Numbered from the stretch's first letter, positions 1 through 9,211 are shown. The stretch: DNA of 64,000 bases from Bradyrhizobium sp. PSBB068 (GCA_016839165.1 CP069300.1:124001-188000), one strand, 5' to 3'. The notes: generated by a model not told the origin, from the letters alone. A program made the numbers and translations.

Positions 1-617
1 TCAGGACAGCTGTCAAGCCGCATTCGTCCCTCCGCTGGTTCGCGCCGTGTCATCGCGAGAGGGCTGAGCAGAGTTTGAAATGAAGCAGGTCTGACCCGGA
101 TCGCGTTCGTCATTGCGAAGCATGATGTCGACGCGCCGCGCTCGTGCATATTCGCCGAAAATTGAGCTTGTGTTGCCGCGACTTAACGAAAATAAATCAC
201 GCGGTGCGATCAAGACGCGATCGCGCCAGCGTCTTCCGACGCCGTGAGTTCCGGTTCATGTGAGTGCAACGCTGCGTCCGTGCCGGTGCTTCGGCAGATT
301 TCCAGAGTCGTTCGCGATCGCGCGACGATCACATCGCTTCTCGATGCATGGTGCTCAGGTGATTCGACGCCATGACGCTCGATCGATCAAGCTGGAACCT
401 TTCGTCGTGGCACGAACCGGTCCTTCGTGGCGCTAACGGGCTTGCATGTCGCATCTGTTGGTTGGCGCAGGAGTGGTGCGACGCGCGAGCCTTGGCGCGA
501 TCTGGTTCAGTTTGACGCGAACAGGGCAGCAGCTCCGTTAAGCTCTCGGCGGTAGATGAATCTAACTCCGCGAGGCTTGACGCGGTTACGTGGTCACGAA
601 GAAATGGAACCGTACGC
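1..617. other. Intergenic, no supported gene
   Basis: I see no convincing coding region here. A short open frame on the minus strand (13-213) would need a TTG start, has no ribosome binding site and resembles no family I know. The segment is less GC-biased by codon position than the genes that follow. It may hold the promoter for the small gene at 618 or the end of an upstream gene outside the window. Confidence 0.5.
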
Positions 618-914
618 GTGCCAGAGAATGTCGTCAGATTCCGCGCGAGGCGGATGCAGCTGTCCGAACCGGCTGATTCGGAGTCGCAGTTGCCCGGTGC
701 CGACTCGATCTATCTTCGGCTCAGTCAATTGCTCGAACGCCAGAGGCAAGAGCTGGGCCGGTTTCGCGCCGGCCTGGATGGTTCCGTCGCACAGGGTGGA
801 ATGTCGCTGCAGGAGCAGGATGCGGCATTCGTGAGCCTGCTGATCGTGGCATCCGATATTCAAAGGATCGACAGGACGCTCCGTTCGCTGTCGGCGATCC
901 GCACGTACCGGTGA
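618..914 (+). CDS. Small hypothetical protein upstream of chemoreceptor
   Basis: A 98-residue soluble protein, GTG start, not recognised as a known family. It is mostly helical in character: residues 30-95 contain heptad-like leucines (YLRLSQLLERQRQEL) and a C-terminal stretch rich in Ile/Leu/Arg, which suggests a small coiled-coil or helical bundle protein. It lies 114 bases upstream of the PAS chemoreceptor on the same strand, so it may be part of the same signalling unit. The start is uncertain because no clear Shine-Dalgarno precedes it. No signal peptide or membrane segment is visible. Function unknown. Confidence 0.5.
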   Translation: MPENVVRFRARRMQLSEPADSESQLPGADSIYLRLSQLLERQRQELGRFRAGLDGSVAQGGMSLQEQDAAFVSLLIVASDIQRIDRTLRSLSAIRTYR

Positions 915-1028
915 TTGAAACCCGTGGTTTCCGAGAGGCCATCCTAGTCAACATTTCCAACGGCGCGGCGGTCTCGAAGGCCTGAATTTCATCGCGAATC
1001 GTTGGCCAATCCAATCAGGAGGACATCA

Positions 1029-2696
1029 ATGTTTGGTCGCAAAGAGCGTGCGGACGCGCAAGCCCTGATCGATGCGCTCGATCGGTCTCAAGCCGTGATC
1101 GAGTTCAACGTGGATGGCACGATCATCACGGCGAATCGTAATTTTCTCGACGCCGTCGGCTATTCGCTGGAGGAAATCCGCGGGAAGCATCACAGCATGT
1201 TCGTCGACGCGTCAGAGCGGGACACTGTCGAGTATCGCGAATTCTGGGCAGCGCTCGGCCGTGGAGAGTTGCGATCGGCGGAGTTCAGGCGTGTTGCAAA
1301 GGGCGGTCGCGAAATATGGATTCAGGCGTCCTACAATCCGATCGTCGACAAGCAGGGCAGGCCGTTCAAGGTGGTCAAGTTCGCGACCGACGTCACGCGG
1401 GCGAAGGCCCGCAATCTGGATGCGGCCGGCAAGCTTGCCGCGATCAATCGCACGCAGGCCGTCATCGAATTCGAACTCGATGGCACCATCGTCACGGCCA
1501 ACGAGAATTTTCTCGGGGCGCTCGGCTACTCGCTCGCCGATATCAGGGGGCAGCATCACCGCATGTTCGTTGCGCCGGACGAGCGCGACGGATCGGCGTA
1601 TCGAGAGTTCTGGTCACGCTTGACGCGCGGCGAATATCAATCCGGCGAATACAAGCGTATCGGCAACGGAGGCCGCGAAGTCTGGATTCTCGCATCGTAC
1701 AATCCGATTCTCGATGACCAGGGCAAGCCGATCAAGGTGGTCAAGTTCGCGACCGACATAACCGAACAACGGCTCAAGGCCGCCGATTTCGCCGGGCAGA
1801 TTTCTGCCATCGGAAAGTCCGAGGCGGTCATCGAGTTCAACATGGATGGCACGGTCATCACGGCCAACGAAAATTTTCTGAATGCATTGGGCTACTCCCT
1901 TCACGAGATCCAGGGGAGGCATCACTCGATCTTCGTTGCGCCGGCTGACAGCGGCAGCGAGGACTATCGGGCATTCTGGAAGTCATTGCGGGACGGCTGC
2001 TATCAGGCCGGAGAGTATCTCCGGCTCGGGAAGGGCGGTCGCGAGGTCTGGATACAGGCGTCGTACAATCCAATTCTCGATCTGAATGGCAAAGCGTTCA
2101 AGGTCGTGAAGTACGCTTCCGACGTCACGGCGCAAGTGATCGCGCGGAGAAAGAGCGAGCATGTCCGCGGGATGATGGAGTCGGTCGCGGCGGGCGCGGA
2201 GGAGCTCAACGCATCGGTCCAGGAGATTTCGTCCGCTATGTCCAAGTCGCGGGAAACGACGATGACGGCTGTCGGACATGTCGAGGGGGCGGACAAGCAG
2301 GCGCAACGCCTGACCGAAGCGGCTCAATCGATGAGCGGGATCGTGCAGATGATTCACGAGATCACCGGCCAGATCAATCTGCTGGCGCTCAACGCAACGA
2401 TCGAGTCGGCTCGCGCCGGAGAGGCGGGGCGGGGCTTTGCGGTCGTGGCGGCCGAGGTGAAGAATCTTGCCAATCAGGCAAAGCAGGCGACCGACAAGAT
2501 CAACCAGGAGATCGAAAGTCTCAATGGAATTTCGAACGATGTGGTCGAGGCGCTGAGAACGATCCGCTCAGCCATCCAGCATGTCAGCGAGTACGTGACG
2601 TCAACTGCCGCCGCGGTCGAAGAGCAGAGCGTGGTCACAAAGGAGATGTCGTCGAGTATGCAGCGTGCGGCGTCCGAAGCGGCGGCGCTGGGCTAA
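1029..2696 (+). CDS. Cytoplasmic methyl-accepting chemotaxis protein with three PAS domains
   Basis: A 555-residue sensory transducer. Three PAS domains repeat with a period of about 122 residues (QAVIEF starts near residues 21, 143 and 265), each ending in a PAC-like segment (KVVKFATDVT). They are followed by a methyl-accepting signalling domain from about residue 375, containing the hairpin tip motif INLLALNATIESARAGEAGR that contacts CheA and CheW. There is no transmembrane segment, so it should act in the cytoplasm. PAS domains of this type often bind haem or flavin and sense oxygen or redox; the ligand is not evident. The start was chosen at ATG 1029 because AGGAGG lies at 1017-1022. The signalling domain is short and ends soon after the descending helix, without a CheR-binding pentapeptide. 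Confidence 0.9.
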   Translation: MFGRKERADAQALIDALDRSQAVIEFNVDGTIITANRNFLDAVGYSLEEIRGKHHSMFVDASERDTVEYREFWAALGRGELRSAEFRRVAKGGREIWIQASYNPIVDKQGRPFKVVKFATDVTRAKARNLDAAGKLAAINRTQAVIEFELDGTIVTANENFLGALGYSLADIRGQHHRMFVAPDERDGSAYREFWSRLTRGEYQSGEYKRIGNGGREVWILASYNPILDDQGKPIKVVKFATDITEQRLKAADFAGQISAIGKSEAVIEFNMDGTVITANENFLNALGYSLHEIQGRHHSIFVAPADSGSEDYRAFWKSLRDGCYQAGEYLRLGKGGREVWIQASYNPILDLNGKAFKVVKYASDVTAQVIARRKSEHVRGMMESVAAGAEELNASVQEISSAMSKSRETTMTAVGHVEGADKQAQRLTEAAQSMSGIVQMIHEITGQINLLALNATIESARAGEAGRGFAVVAAEVKNLANQAKQATDKINQEIESLNGISNDVVEALRTIRSAIQHVSEYVTSTAAAVEEQSVVTKEMSSSMQRAASEAAALG

Positions 2697-2820
2697 TCGG
2701 CCGAGCCGGTCTGCGGAGGTGTCTGCCGCTGAAAGCGGGCGAGGCTGAGCGGACGCATTGAAGGGGCTCCCGATACGATCGTCGGCTGGTCGGGACCTGC
2801 CTGACCTGGAGTGTCTAATC

Positions 2821-3153
2821 ATGGAGAATATCTTGATTTTCCCACGCAAAGCGCCACCGATCGCGGTGAACAGCGGTTCGATGCCAGATGCCGCGGGGCC
2901 CGACAATCCCGAGTGCGGCAACCAACGGCGATTGGCGGCGGAGGGCGCAAACGCCGCCGATGCCGGTGGTCAACTGCGGGCCAGATTGACCGGGGTGATT
3001 GGCCTCCTGGAGGGCGCGCTGCAGGAAATAAATCCGTTGCTTGAGACGTTGGCAGACGAGGAGCGTCGTCAGGAGCTGGCCTTGAGGATCGCCGTTGCGT
3101 GCCTCGAGGTAGAGCGTGCGAAATACAATGTCAGTCGCCTGATTGGTGGCTAG
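2821..3153 (+). CDS. Small hypothetical protein downstream of chemoreceptor
   Basis: A 110-residue protein of unknown family. The first 50 residues are low in structure (Pro/Ala/Gly/Asn rich). Residues 50-110 form a likely helical hairpin rich in Leu and Glu (VIGLLEGALQEINPLLETLA). It has the same architecture as the small gene at 618, a disordered head followed by a helical pair, but clear sequence identity is not visible. It sits 124 bases after the chemoreceptor and about 200 bases before the GGDEF-EAL gene, so a role in the same signalling neighbourhood is possible. ATG 2821 is the best start, since the frame upstream of it looks non-coding. Confidence 0.5.
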   Translation: MENILIFPRKAPPIAVNSGSMPDAAGPDNPECGNQRRLAAEGANAADAGGQLRARLTGVIGLLEGALQEINPLLETLADEERRQELALRIAVACLEVERAKYNVSRLIGG

Positions 3154-3356
3154 CGATTCTGGCGTGCTGTCAGCTTGGTGCGTGTGCGTCAGCGACAGAG
3201 TGGGTGTGATTGTCGTTGTCTTCGTCCGGATTCTATTGAGGCAATTGGCGGGTAGGTGAGGCGAACGACGCGACGCTCGGGGAAAATCGGCGTGGCAGTG
3301 AAAATCGCCGAGATCGGTTCGCCTCAACTCACCCATCTGCGGCCAGTTTTGTTGGC

Positions 3357-5420
3357 GTGAGAGGGGGCTTCAGCGTGTTGGAATCGTCGCAAGTCAGAAT
3401 GCTGCGTTTGTGCGGTTCTCGGTTTGCCGGCACGCGCAAGGCATGCGTGATGGTCGTAAGGAAGGGGCTATCTGCGGCGGTCGGGCTCCTGTCGGTCGAC
3501 AGCGGAAAGCCAGGCTTGCTCCGTGCGCAACTCGCGGCGCTCTCGCGATTGGTTCCGTTGCTCTACTTCATCCTTGTTGCAAACGCATGGGTCGTCTCAT
3601 CCAACTTTATCGGGAAAGCGCCCGATTGGCTGACGCTCGGTGTTGCCTTGTTGCTCAGCGTCGTTTGTTGCGTCAGGCTGGTCGTGTGGTGGCGTAAGCG
3701 AGAGCTCGCGCTGACCGACGAGCGAGCGCTTCGTGAGCTGCGACGGACGAACTTGCTGGCCGCCATTCTCGGCTTGGCGTTCGCTGCGTGGGGATTTGCC
3801 CTGTTCCCGTATGGTGACGCGTACGAGCAAGCCTTTGTCGGCCTGTTCGAGACCATCGTGATGCTCAGCAGCATGGTGTGCCTGATTCATTCGCGTTCGG
3901 CGGCAGTGACTGTCGCGCTCACCGTCAGCCTTCCCTTCGTGGTGTTCTTTGCGTCGACTGGGGTTCCCGTTTTCGTCAGCATGGCAGTCAATTTCACGCT
4001 GGTGACGGTCGCTATCGTTATTGTCATATCGATTCAATATCGTGACTTTACCCGGATGGTCGAAGCGCAGGCGCGGGCGGAGTTGCTCGGCAACGAGAAT
4101 TTGCGCCTCGCGAATCTAGACAGTCTCACCGATCTGCCGAACCGGCGGGCATTTTTCAGTCGCATTGGGGACGTGCTGCAGGACGCTTCGTCGGATCAAT
4201 CGCGTGTCGCCCTTGCAATTATCGACCTGGATGGATTCAAGCCGGTCAATGACCTTTATGGTCACGCGGTCGGCGATCGGTTGCTGATCGAGGTTGCCAG
4301 GCGGCTTTCCGATCAATGTGCGTCCGACCGGGATGTATTCTTGGCGCGCCTCGGCGGAGATGAATTTGCGTATGTCGTCGCCAACGCGCCGAAGGACGAA
4401 GCGCTTGTCGCACAAGCAGACCAGCTTGCGCAATCGCTGCGATTGCCTTTCGTTCTGCCCGAAGCAACCGTGAAGATCTCCGGATCGATAGGGATCGGAG
4501 TTTATCCGGAGATGGCATCCTCCGTAGAGCAGTTGTTCGAGCGTGCCGACTACGCTCTTTATCATGGCAAGGGCGCCAAACGTGGTGAAGCGGTGCTGTT
4601 TTCCTCGAGCCATGAAGCGCAGATCAATCGTGACGCCCGCATTGAGCAAGCCCTGAAGCTGGCTGACTTTGATGAGGAGCTGACAGTCCTGTTTCAACCC
4701 ATCGTCGACATTCGATCGCAAGCGACGGTTGGCTTTGAAGCGCTGGCGCGCTGGACCAGCCCGATCCTCGGCAAAATTCCCCCGGCGCAGTTCATCCCGG
4801 TCGCCGAGCGGGCAGGCATCATCGACTTGTTGACCAAGCCGCTGCTTCGGAAGGCGTTGGCGGCGGCGGCCCGCTGGTCGAGCGATATCCGGCTCTCATT
4901 CAATCTTTCAGCCCATGACCTCAATTCGTCCCGGAACACGTTGGCCATCGTCAGCATCATTCGCAACAGCGGGTTTCCGCCGAACAGGATCGACCTCGAA
5001 ATCACCGAGACCGCGTTCACGCATGACTTCGAGGAGGTCCGCAACTCGGTTGAGTTGCTGCGGCTGCTTGGCTGCGGAATCTCGCTCGATGACTTTGGAA
5101 CCGGATATTCGAGCCTGTCTCGCCTGCATGCGCTCCCGCTGACAAAGATCAAGATCGACCGAAGTTTCGTCACCAATCTGAACGAGAATCCCGCGAGCTA
5201 CAAAATCGTCAAATCGCTGTTGGCGCTCAGCCGCGACATGGGTCTCGATTGCGTCATCGAAGGTGTGGAGACTCAGCAGGAACTGGACGTGTTGAAAGAG
5301 CTCGGGCGCCTCACGGTGCAGGGCTATTTCTATTCACCGCCGATCGCCGAGGCCGATGTCTTGGGATTTCTTCGGCGCAATGTCAGTGTCGACCCGTCCA
5401 GGCAAGCCGAAGGGGTTTAG
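3357..5420 (+). CDS. Membrane GGDEF-EAL cyclic-di-GMP protein
   Basis: A protein of up to 687 residues with about five N-terminal membrane segments (residues 60-220), a GGDEF domain (about 245-415) and an EAL domain (about 435-675). GGDEF proteins make cyclic-di-GMP and EAL proteins degrade it. The active-site motif RLGGDEFAYV is intact, so cyclase activity is possible. The RxxD inhibitory site expected nine residues before it is absent. The EAL domain keeps FEALARW, the DDFGTGYSS loop and KIKIDRSFV, so phosphodiesterase activity is also plausible. The dominant activity cannot be decided from sequence. The start is uncertain: GTG 3357 lacks a clear ribosome site and several in-frame Met or Val codons follow. 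The membrane part resembles a sensor-type multi-helix module rather than a periplasmic sensor. Confidence 0.88.
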   Translation: MRGGFSVLESSQVRMLRLCGSRFAGTRKACVMVVRKGLSAAVGLLSVDSGKPGLLRAQLAALSRLVPLLYFILVANAWVVSSNFIGKAPDWLTLGVALLLSVVCCVRLVVWWRKRELALTDERALRELRRTNLLAAILGLAFAAWGFALFPYGDAYEQAFVGLFETIVMLSSMVCLIHSRSAAVTVALTVSLPFVVFFASTGVPVFVSMAVNFTLVTVAIVIVISIQYRDFTRMVEAQARAELLGNENLRLANLDSLTDLPNRRAFFSRIGDVLQDASSDQSRVALAIIDLDGFKPVNDLYGHAVGDRLLIEVARRLSDQCASDRDVFLARLGGDEFAYVVANAPKDEALVAQADQLAQSLRLPFVLPEATVKISGSIGIGVYPEMASSVEQLFERADYALYHGKGAKRGEAVLFSSSHEAQINRDARIEQALKLADFDEELTVLFQPIVDIRSQATVGFEALARWTSPILGKIPPAQFIPVAERAGIIDLLTKPLLRKALAAAARWSSDIRLSFNLSAHDLNSSRNTLAIVSIIRNSGFPPNRIDLEITETAFTHDFEEVRNSVELLRLLGCGISLDDFGTGYSSLSRLHALPLTKIKIDRSFVTNLNENPASYKIVKSLLALSRDMGLDCVIEGVETQQELDVLKELGRLTVQGYFYSPPIAEADVLGFLRRNVSVDPSRQAEGV

Positions 5421-5509
5421 CGCGGCCGATCGAACACTGAGCGTGCTTCGAAGGAAGCGCGCTCAGATGCCGGATCAGGCTAGGGGCTGCTCCAGATCGT
5501 CGGCAGCTC

Positions 5510-5944
5510 TCAGCCCGCGTACGCCCTGTCGAGGTCGGCGATCACGATCTTCTGCATCTTCAGCATCGCCTGCATGACGCGGTCCGCGGCCTTCCGATCG
5601 GGGTCGCCGAGGTAGCGGCTCAGCGCGGTCGGGATCACCTGCCAGGACAGGCCGAAGCGGTCCTTGAGCCAGCCGCAGCGCGATTCCTGGCCGCCGTCGG
5701 TGAGCTTCTCCCAGAAGTAATCCACCTGCTGCTGGGTCTCGACGCTGAGGAAGAACGACACCGCCTCGTTGAACTTGTACTGCGGCCCGCCATTGAGCGC
5801 GTAGAACCGCTGCCCCTCGAGTTCGAAGCTCGCCATGAAGTCGCTGACGGTCTCGATCTCGGCGTTCGGGAACACCGATTTGTAGAAGGCGACGGCATCG
5901 CGGACGTTGTTGTCGAGCCAGAGGAACGGTGTGATCGAAGGCAT
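5510..5944 (-). CDS. VOC superfamily PhnB-like protein
   Basis: A 144-residue protein of the vicinal-oxygen-chelate superfamily, PhnB/3-demethylubiquinone-methyltransferase-like branch. It opens with ITPFLWLDNNVRDAVAFYKS and contains the characteristic FALNGGP-type turn (FYALNGGPQYKF) and SRCGWLKDRFGLSWQVIP. These are typical of small soluble proteins whose substrates are usually unknown. It is a monocistronic gene on the minus strand, convergent with the GGDEF-EAL gene and 166 bases from the MarR gene. The older name (methyltransferase) is probably misleading, because no SAM-binding fold is visible. Length matches the family. Confidence 0.85.
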   Translation of the reverse strand: MPSITPFLWLDNNVRDAVAFYKSVFPNAEIETVSDFMASFELEGQRFYALNGGPQYKFNEAVSFFLSVETQQQVDYFWEKLTDGGQESRCGWLKDRFGLSWQVIPTALSRYLGDPDRKAADRVMQAMLKMQKIVIADLDRAYAG

Positions 5945-6110
5945 GACGGGATGTCCTCGCTAGTTTGTCGATCGGGTGGACCTAAAGCGCCCAGGCGCGA
6001 AGGCTGCGCCACCGGCGCGCCCAGAGGACGCACCGGTCAGCCATATCCCGACATTTCCCTGCCGTTTTTTTCGATGATTTCGATCGTGGCGGCGCCCGGC
6101 CGGCGCGGCC

Positions 6111-6554
6111 TTAGTTGGCGCTGCCGATCAGGCTTTCCAGCAGGCGCTTGAGCTCGGTGGTCGACTTGTCACCATAGCTCTCGACGATGTGCGCCTCCTG
6201 GCTCACCGCCAGCGAGTTCAGACGCCGGCACAGCGCCTTGCCGCGGTCGGAGACGAACATCAAGACCTTGCGGCGATCCTTCGGGTCCTGCACGCGGTAG
6301 ACCAGCGCGTCCGACACCATGCGGTCGATCATCTTGGTCAGCGTCGGATGGTTGAGCAGCACGGCGTCCGCAAGCTCGCCCATCGAGTGGCCGTTGCCGT
6401 CGGACAGCACTTTGAGGATGCGCCACTGCTCGACCGGCACGCCTTCCTTAGCCAGCCGCGTCTCCAACTGCCGGTTGATCTCCCGGTTGGCTTGCGCGAG
6501 CAGGTAGGTGAGGTGTTCGGTGATCGGGGAGTTTTCTTTCGGCGGTTTAGCCAC
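6111..6554 (-). CDS. MarR family transcriptional regulator
   Basis: A 147-residue winged-helix regulator. The helix-turn-helix lies at about residues 50-80 (MGELADAVLLNHPTLTKMID), followed by the wing (VYRVQDPKDRRKVLMFVS) and the C-terminal dimerisation helix. The start GTG 6554 gives the usual family length; a longer frame to 6620 would add 22 residues without homologous character. It is divergent from the amide-locus binding proteins, and a perfect 12-base palindrome lies between them, so it most likely represses itself and the locus until a small amide or aromatic ligand binds. The ligand is inferred only from context. Confidence 0.88.
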   Translation of the reverse strand: MAKPPKENSPITEHLTYLLAQANREINRQLETRLAKEGVPVEQWRILKVLSDGNGHSMGELADAVLLNHPTLTKMIDRMVSDALVYRVQDPKDRRKVLMFVSDRGKALCRRLNSLAVSQEAHIVESYGDKSTTELKRLLESLIGSAN

Positions 6555-6620
6555 GGCGTGAGACCTGGTTCCTGACCCGGTGAATGAATGTCCGGCAACG
6601 CATGCCGTTTCTATATGCAC

Positions 6621-6640
6621 TTCAATTGTTGAATATTCAA
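6621..6640. promoter_or_regulatory. Candidate MarR operator
   Basis: The MarR/binding-protein gap contains overlapping dyads: TTCAATTGTTGAA at 6621-6633 and the perfect 12-base palindrome TTGAATATTCAA at 6629-6640. Both use TTGAA/TTCAA half-sites, typical in size and composition for MarR operators. A related but larger dyad occurs before the amidase (9212-9239). Confidence 0.6.
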
Positions 6641-6716
6641 TATTTTCCCCTAGGATATTCCCCCAACCAAGGGGCGGATGCCGTGACCGCCCGCTGGCTG
6701 CGTTGCGTATTGCTTC

Positions 6717-6735
6717 CCAGACAGGAGTTGGCGTG
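6717..6735 (+). promoter_or_regulatory. Ribosome binding site shared by tandem paralogues
   Basis: The string ccagacaggag at 6717-6727 is followed after five bases by GTG 6733. The same 11 bases stand at 7967-7977, five bases before GTG 7983. This fixes both starts and shows that the leader was duplicated along with the gene. Confidence 0.75.
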
Positions 6736-7914
6736 CTCTCGACGGTCTCTTACCAGGCGTATGGCGGCTTGCCCGTCGCGCCGCCGCACCTGTTTCGAAG
6801 CCCGTCGTCCTGCGCGGCCGATCTCGCTTTGACCGTCAAGCCGGGCTCCTCGCGCCGCGGTGGTACCGACAGCAAGCTTCGGATCGGCAATTTCATCACC
6901 TTCTCCGGCGCCCCGGGAATCTGGGGGCCGATCTCCGCCAACAGCGTCATGCTCGCGGTCGCCGAGATCAACCGGCGCGGCGGCATCCGCGGCCGCGAGG
7001 TCGAATTGTCGATGTACGACGCCGGCGGGCCCATCGACGAGGTCGTGCGCCGCGCCGAGCGGGCGATCGCCTATGACGAGATCGACGTCATCATGGGCTC
7101 GCATATCTCCGCGGTGCGCCTCGCGCTGCGCAAGGTCACGGCCGGCCGCATCCCCTATGTTTACACGCCGGTCTATGAGGGCGGCGAGCGGACCCCCGGC
7201 GTGATGGCGATCGGCGAGACGCCGCGGGCCGAAAGCCGGCCGGCGATCCACTGGCTCACCGAGGTGAAGAAGGCGCGGCGCTGGTACCTGATCGGCAGCG
7301 ACTATGTCTGGCCCTGGCAATCGCATCGCGCGGTGAAGCGCTACATCAAGGAGGCCGGCGGCCAGGTGGTCGGCGAGGAGTTCGTTCCGCTCGGCGAGGA
7401 CGATCACGAGCCGCATCTGGCGCGGATCCGCGCCGCCAAGCCCGATGTCGTGTTGATCACCCTGATCGGGACCGACAGCATCACCTTCAACCGCGCCTTC
7501 GCCGAGGCGGGCCTCGCCGCCACCACGCTGCGCTATGCGGGCGCGATGGACGAGACGGTGCTGCTCGGCATCGGGCCGGACGCGACGGAGAACCTGTTCT
7601 GCGCCTCCGGCTATTTCGGCTGCGTCGACTCGCGCGCCAATGACGAATTCCAGACCAGCTACCGCGCGATGTTCGGGGCGCACGCGCCGCCGATCGGCTC
7701 GGTCGGGCAGTCGAACTACGAGGGGATGCGCTTCCTCGAAGCGGCGGCCAACCGGGCCCGTTCGCTGTCGACAGGGCCGCTGTCGTCAGCGGCGCGCAAC
7801 CTCGTCTACAGCGGTGCGCGCGGCACCGTCACCATTCGTGACGGCCGTGCCGAAATGCCGATCTATCTTGCCGAAGCCGACGGTCTCGACTTCAATGTGA
7901 TCAAGACGATCTAG
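6733..7914 (+). CDS. AmiC/UrtA-like binding protein, first tandem copy
   Basis: A 393-residue type I periplasmic-binding-fold protein of the Peripla_BP_5 group (UrtA, FmdD, AmiC). Diagnostic segments are GAPGIWGP near the start, INRRGGIRGREVEL, the TPVYEGGE ligand-pocket region, WYLIGSDYVWPWQSHRAVK and VVGEEFVPLGEDD. There is no secretion signal: the N-terminus from GTG 6733 is polar and lacks a hydrophobic core, Tat motif or lipobox. This points to a cytoplasmic sensor like Pseudomonas AmiC rather than a transport receptor. It is followed by a paralogue of almost identical length. The locus includes an amidase, so the ligand is probably a short amide or urea derivative (inference). Its partner is unclear since no AmiR-type antiterminator is present. 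Confidence 0.82.
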   Translation: MLSTVSYQAYGGLPVAPPHLFRSPSSCAADLALTVKPGSSRRGGTDSKLRIGNFITFSGAPGIWGPISANSVMLAVAEINRRGGIRGREVELSMYDAGGPIDEVVRRAERAIAYDEIDVIMGSHISAVRLALRKVTAGRIPYVYTPVYEGGERTPGVMAIGETPRAESRPAIHWLTEVKKARRWYLIGSDYVWPWQSHRAVKRYIKEAGGQVVGEEFVPLGEDDHEPHLARIRAAKPDVVLITLIGTDSITFNRAFAEAGLAATTLRYAGAMDETVLLGIGPDATENLFCASGYFGCVDSRANDEFQTSYRAMFGAHAPPIGSVGQSNYEGMRFLEAAANRARSLSTGPLSSAARNLVYSGARGTVTIRDGRAEMPIYLAEADGLDFNVIKTI

Positions 7915-7982
7915 CTTGGCACCGTCGTCCGCGAGGCCGACGCCGCGCTTGTCCCAGGGTGCGGTGCCAGACAGGAGCAGGT

Positions 7983-9167
7983 GTGCATTCGACGCTCAAC
8001 GTCACCGCAAGAAACCTCCCGTTCCCGCCGTCCCTGTTGTTCAGGAATCTGGCGTCGGCGGCGTCGGATCGCGCGCTTGCGCCGATGGATCGCAGCGGGT
8101 TCGGTCCGCGCGGCGCGCGCAACCGGCTGCGGGTCGCGGGCTTCGTCTGCTGCTCCGGTTCGCCGGGGATGTGGGGGCCGGCCACGACCTCGACCGCACA
8201 GCTCGCAGTTAGCGAGATCAACCGGCGCGGCGGCATCCTCGGCCGCGAGATCGAGTTCCAGGTCTACGACGCCGGCGGACCGCTCGACGAAGTCCTGGAC
8301 CGCGCCGAGCAGGCGATCGCGTCCGACGACGTCGATCTCATCATGGGCATGCACACCAGCGCGGTGCGCCTCGCACTGCGTAACCTCATCACCCGCAGCA
8401 AGATCCCCTACATCTACACGCCGGTCTATGAGGGCGGCGAACGGACGCCGGGCGTGATTGCGATCGGCGAGACGCCGCGCTGGCAGAGCCGGCCGTCGAT
8501 CCATTGGCTCGCCGAGACCAAGCGCGCCGCGCGCTGGTACCTGATCGGCAGCGATTATGTCTGGCCGTGGCAATCGCACCGCGCGGTGAAGCGCTACATC
8601 AAGGAGACCGGCGGCACGGTGGTCGGCGAGGAGTTCGTGCCGGTCGGCGAGGACGATCACGCGGCGCAGCTGGAGCGGATCCGTGCGGCGAAGCCCGATG
8701 TCGTGCTGATCTCGCTGATCGGCACCGACAGCGTGACCTTCAACCGCGCCTTCGCCGAGGCCGGGCTCGCCCGCACCATTCTGCGCTATGCCAGCTGCGT
8801 CGACGAAACGTCGCTGCTCGGCATCGGCGCCGACAAGACCGAGAACCTGTTCTGCGCCTCCGGCTATTTTCCCTCGGTCGGCTCGCACGCCGGCGACGAT
8901 TTCAGGGACCGCCATCGGGCGATGTTCGGGCCGTTCGCGCCGCCGATCGGGTCGTGCGGCGAGTCCGCCTATGAAGGCTTCTGCCTGCTCGAGGCCGCCG
9001 CCAACCGCGCCGGCACGCTGGACATCCGGCCACTGCTCGCGGCGACCGACAATCTGGTCTATCGCAGTCCGCGCGGTTCGATCACGGTGCGCAATGGCCA
9101 TGCCAGGATGCCGATGTATCTTGCCGAAGCCGACGGCCTCGACTTCAGGGTGATCAAGGCGATCTGA
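7983..9167 (+). CDS. AmiC/UrtA-like binding protein, second tandem copy
   Basis: A 394-residue paralogue of the preceding gene. Long runs are identical or nearly so (TPVYEGGERTPGV, IGSDYVWPWQSHRAVKRYIK, ADGLDF near the end), so the pair arose by tandem duplication. The N-terminal 50 residues differ most, and they contain no signal peptide: the stretch after GTG 7983 is Ser/Arg/Pro rich. The ligand-contact region differs modestly from copy one (for example SCVDETSLLG against GAMDETVLLG), so the two may have diverged in ligand. It uses the same ccagacaggag ribosome site. The two genes may form one transcript that ends before the separate amidase promoter region at 9168-9333. Confidence 0.82.
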   Translation: MHSTLNVTARNLPFPPSLLFRNLASAASDRALAPMDRSGFGPRGARNRLRVAGFVCCSGSPGMWGPATTSTAQLAVSEINRRGGILGREIEFQVYDAGGPLDEVLDRAEQAIASDDVDLIMGMHTSAVRLALRNLITRSKIPYIYTPVYEGGERTPGVIAIGETPRWQSRPSIHWLAETKRAARWYLIGSDYVWPWQSHRAVKRYIKETGGTVVGEEFVPVGEDDHAAQLERIRAAKPDVVLISLIGTDSVTFNRAFAEAGLARTILRYASCVDETSLLGIGADKTENLFCASGYFPSVGSHAGDDFRDRHRAMFGPFAPPIGSCGESAYEGFCLLEAAANRAGTLDIRPLLAATDNLVYRSPRGSITVRNGHARMPMYLAEADGLDFRVIKAI

Positions 9168-9211
9168 GTGGCGGTGCAACACCCTCGGGCAAGCGTTTCG
9201 CGAAATAATAC

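Noticed and set aside
13..213. Short minus-strand frame at the window start
   Set aside because: Needs a TTG start, no ribosome site, unusual composition; no support for expression.
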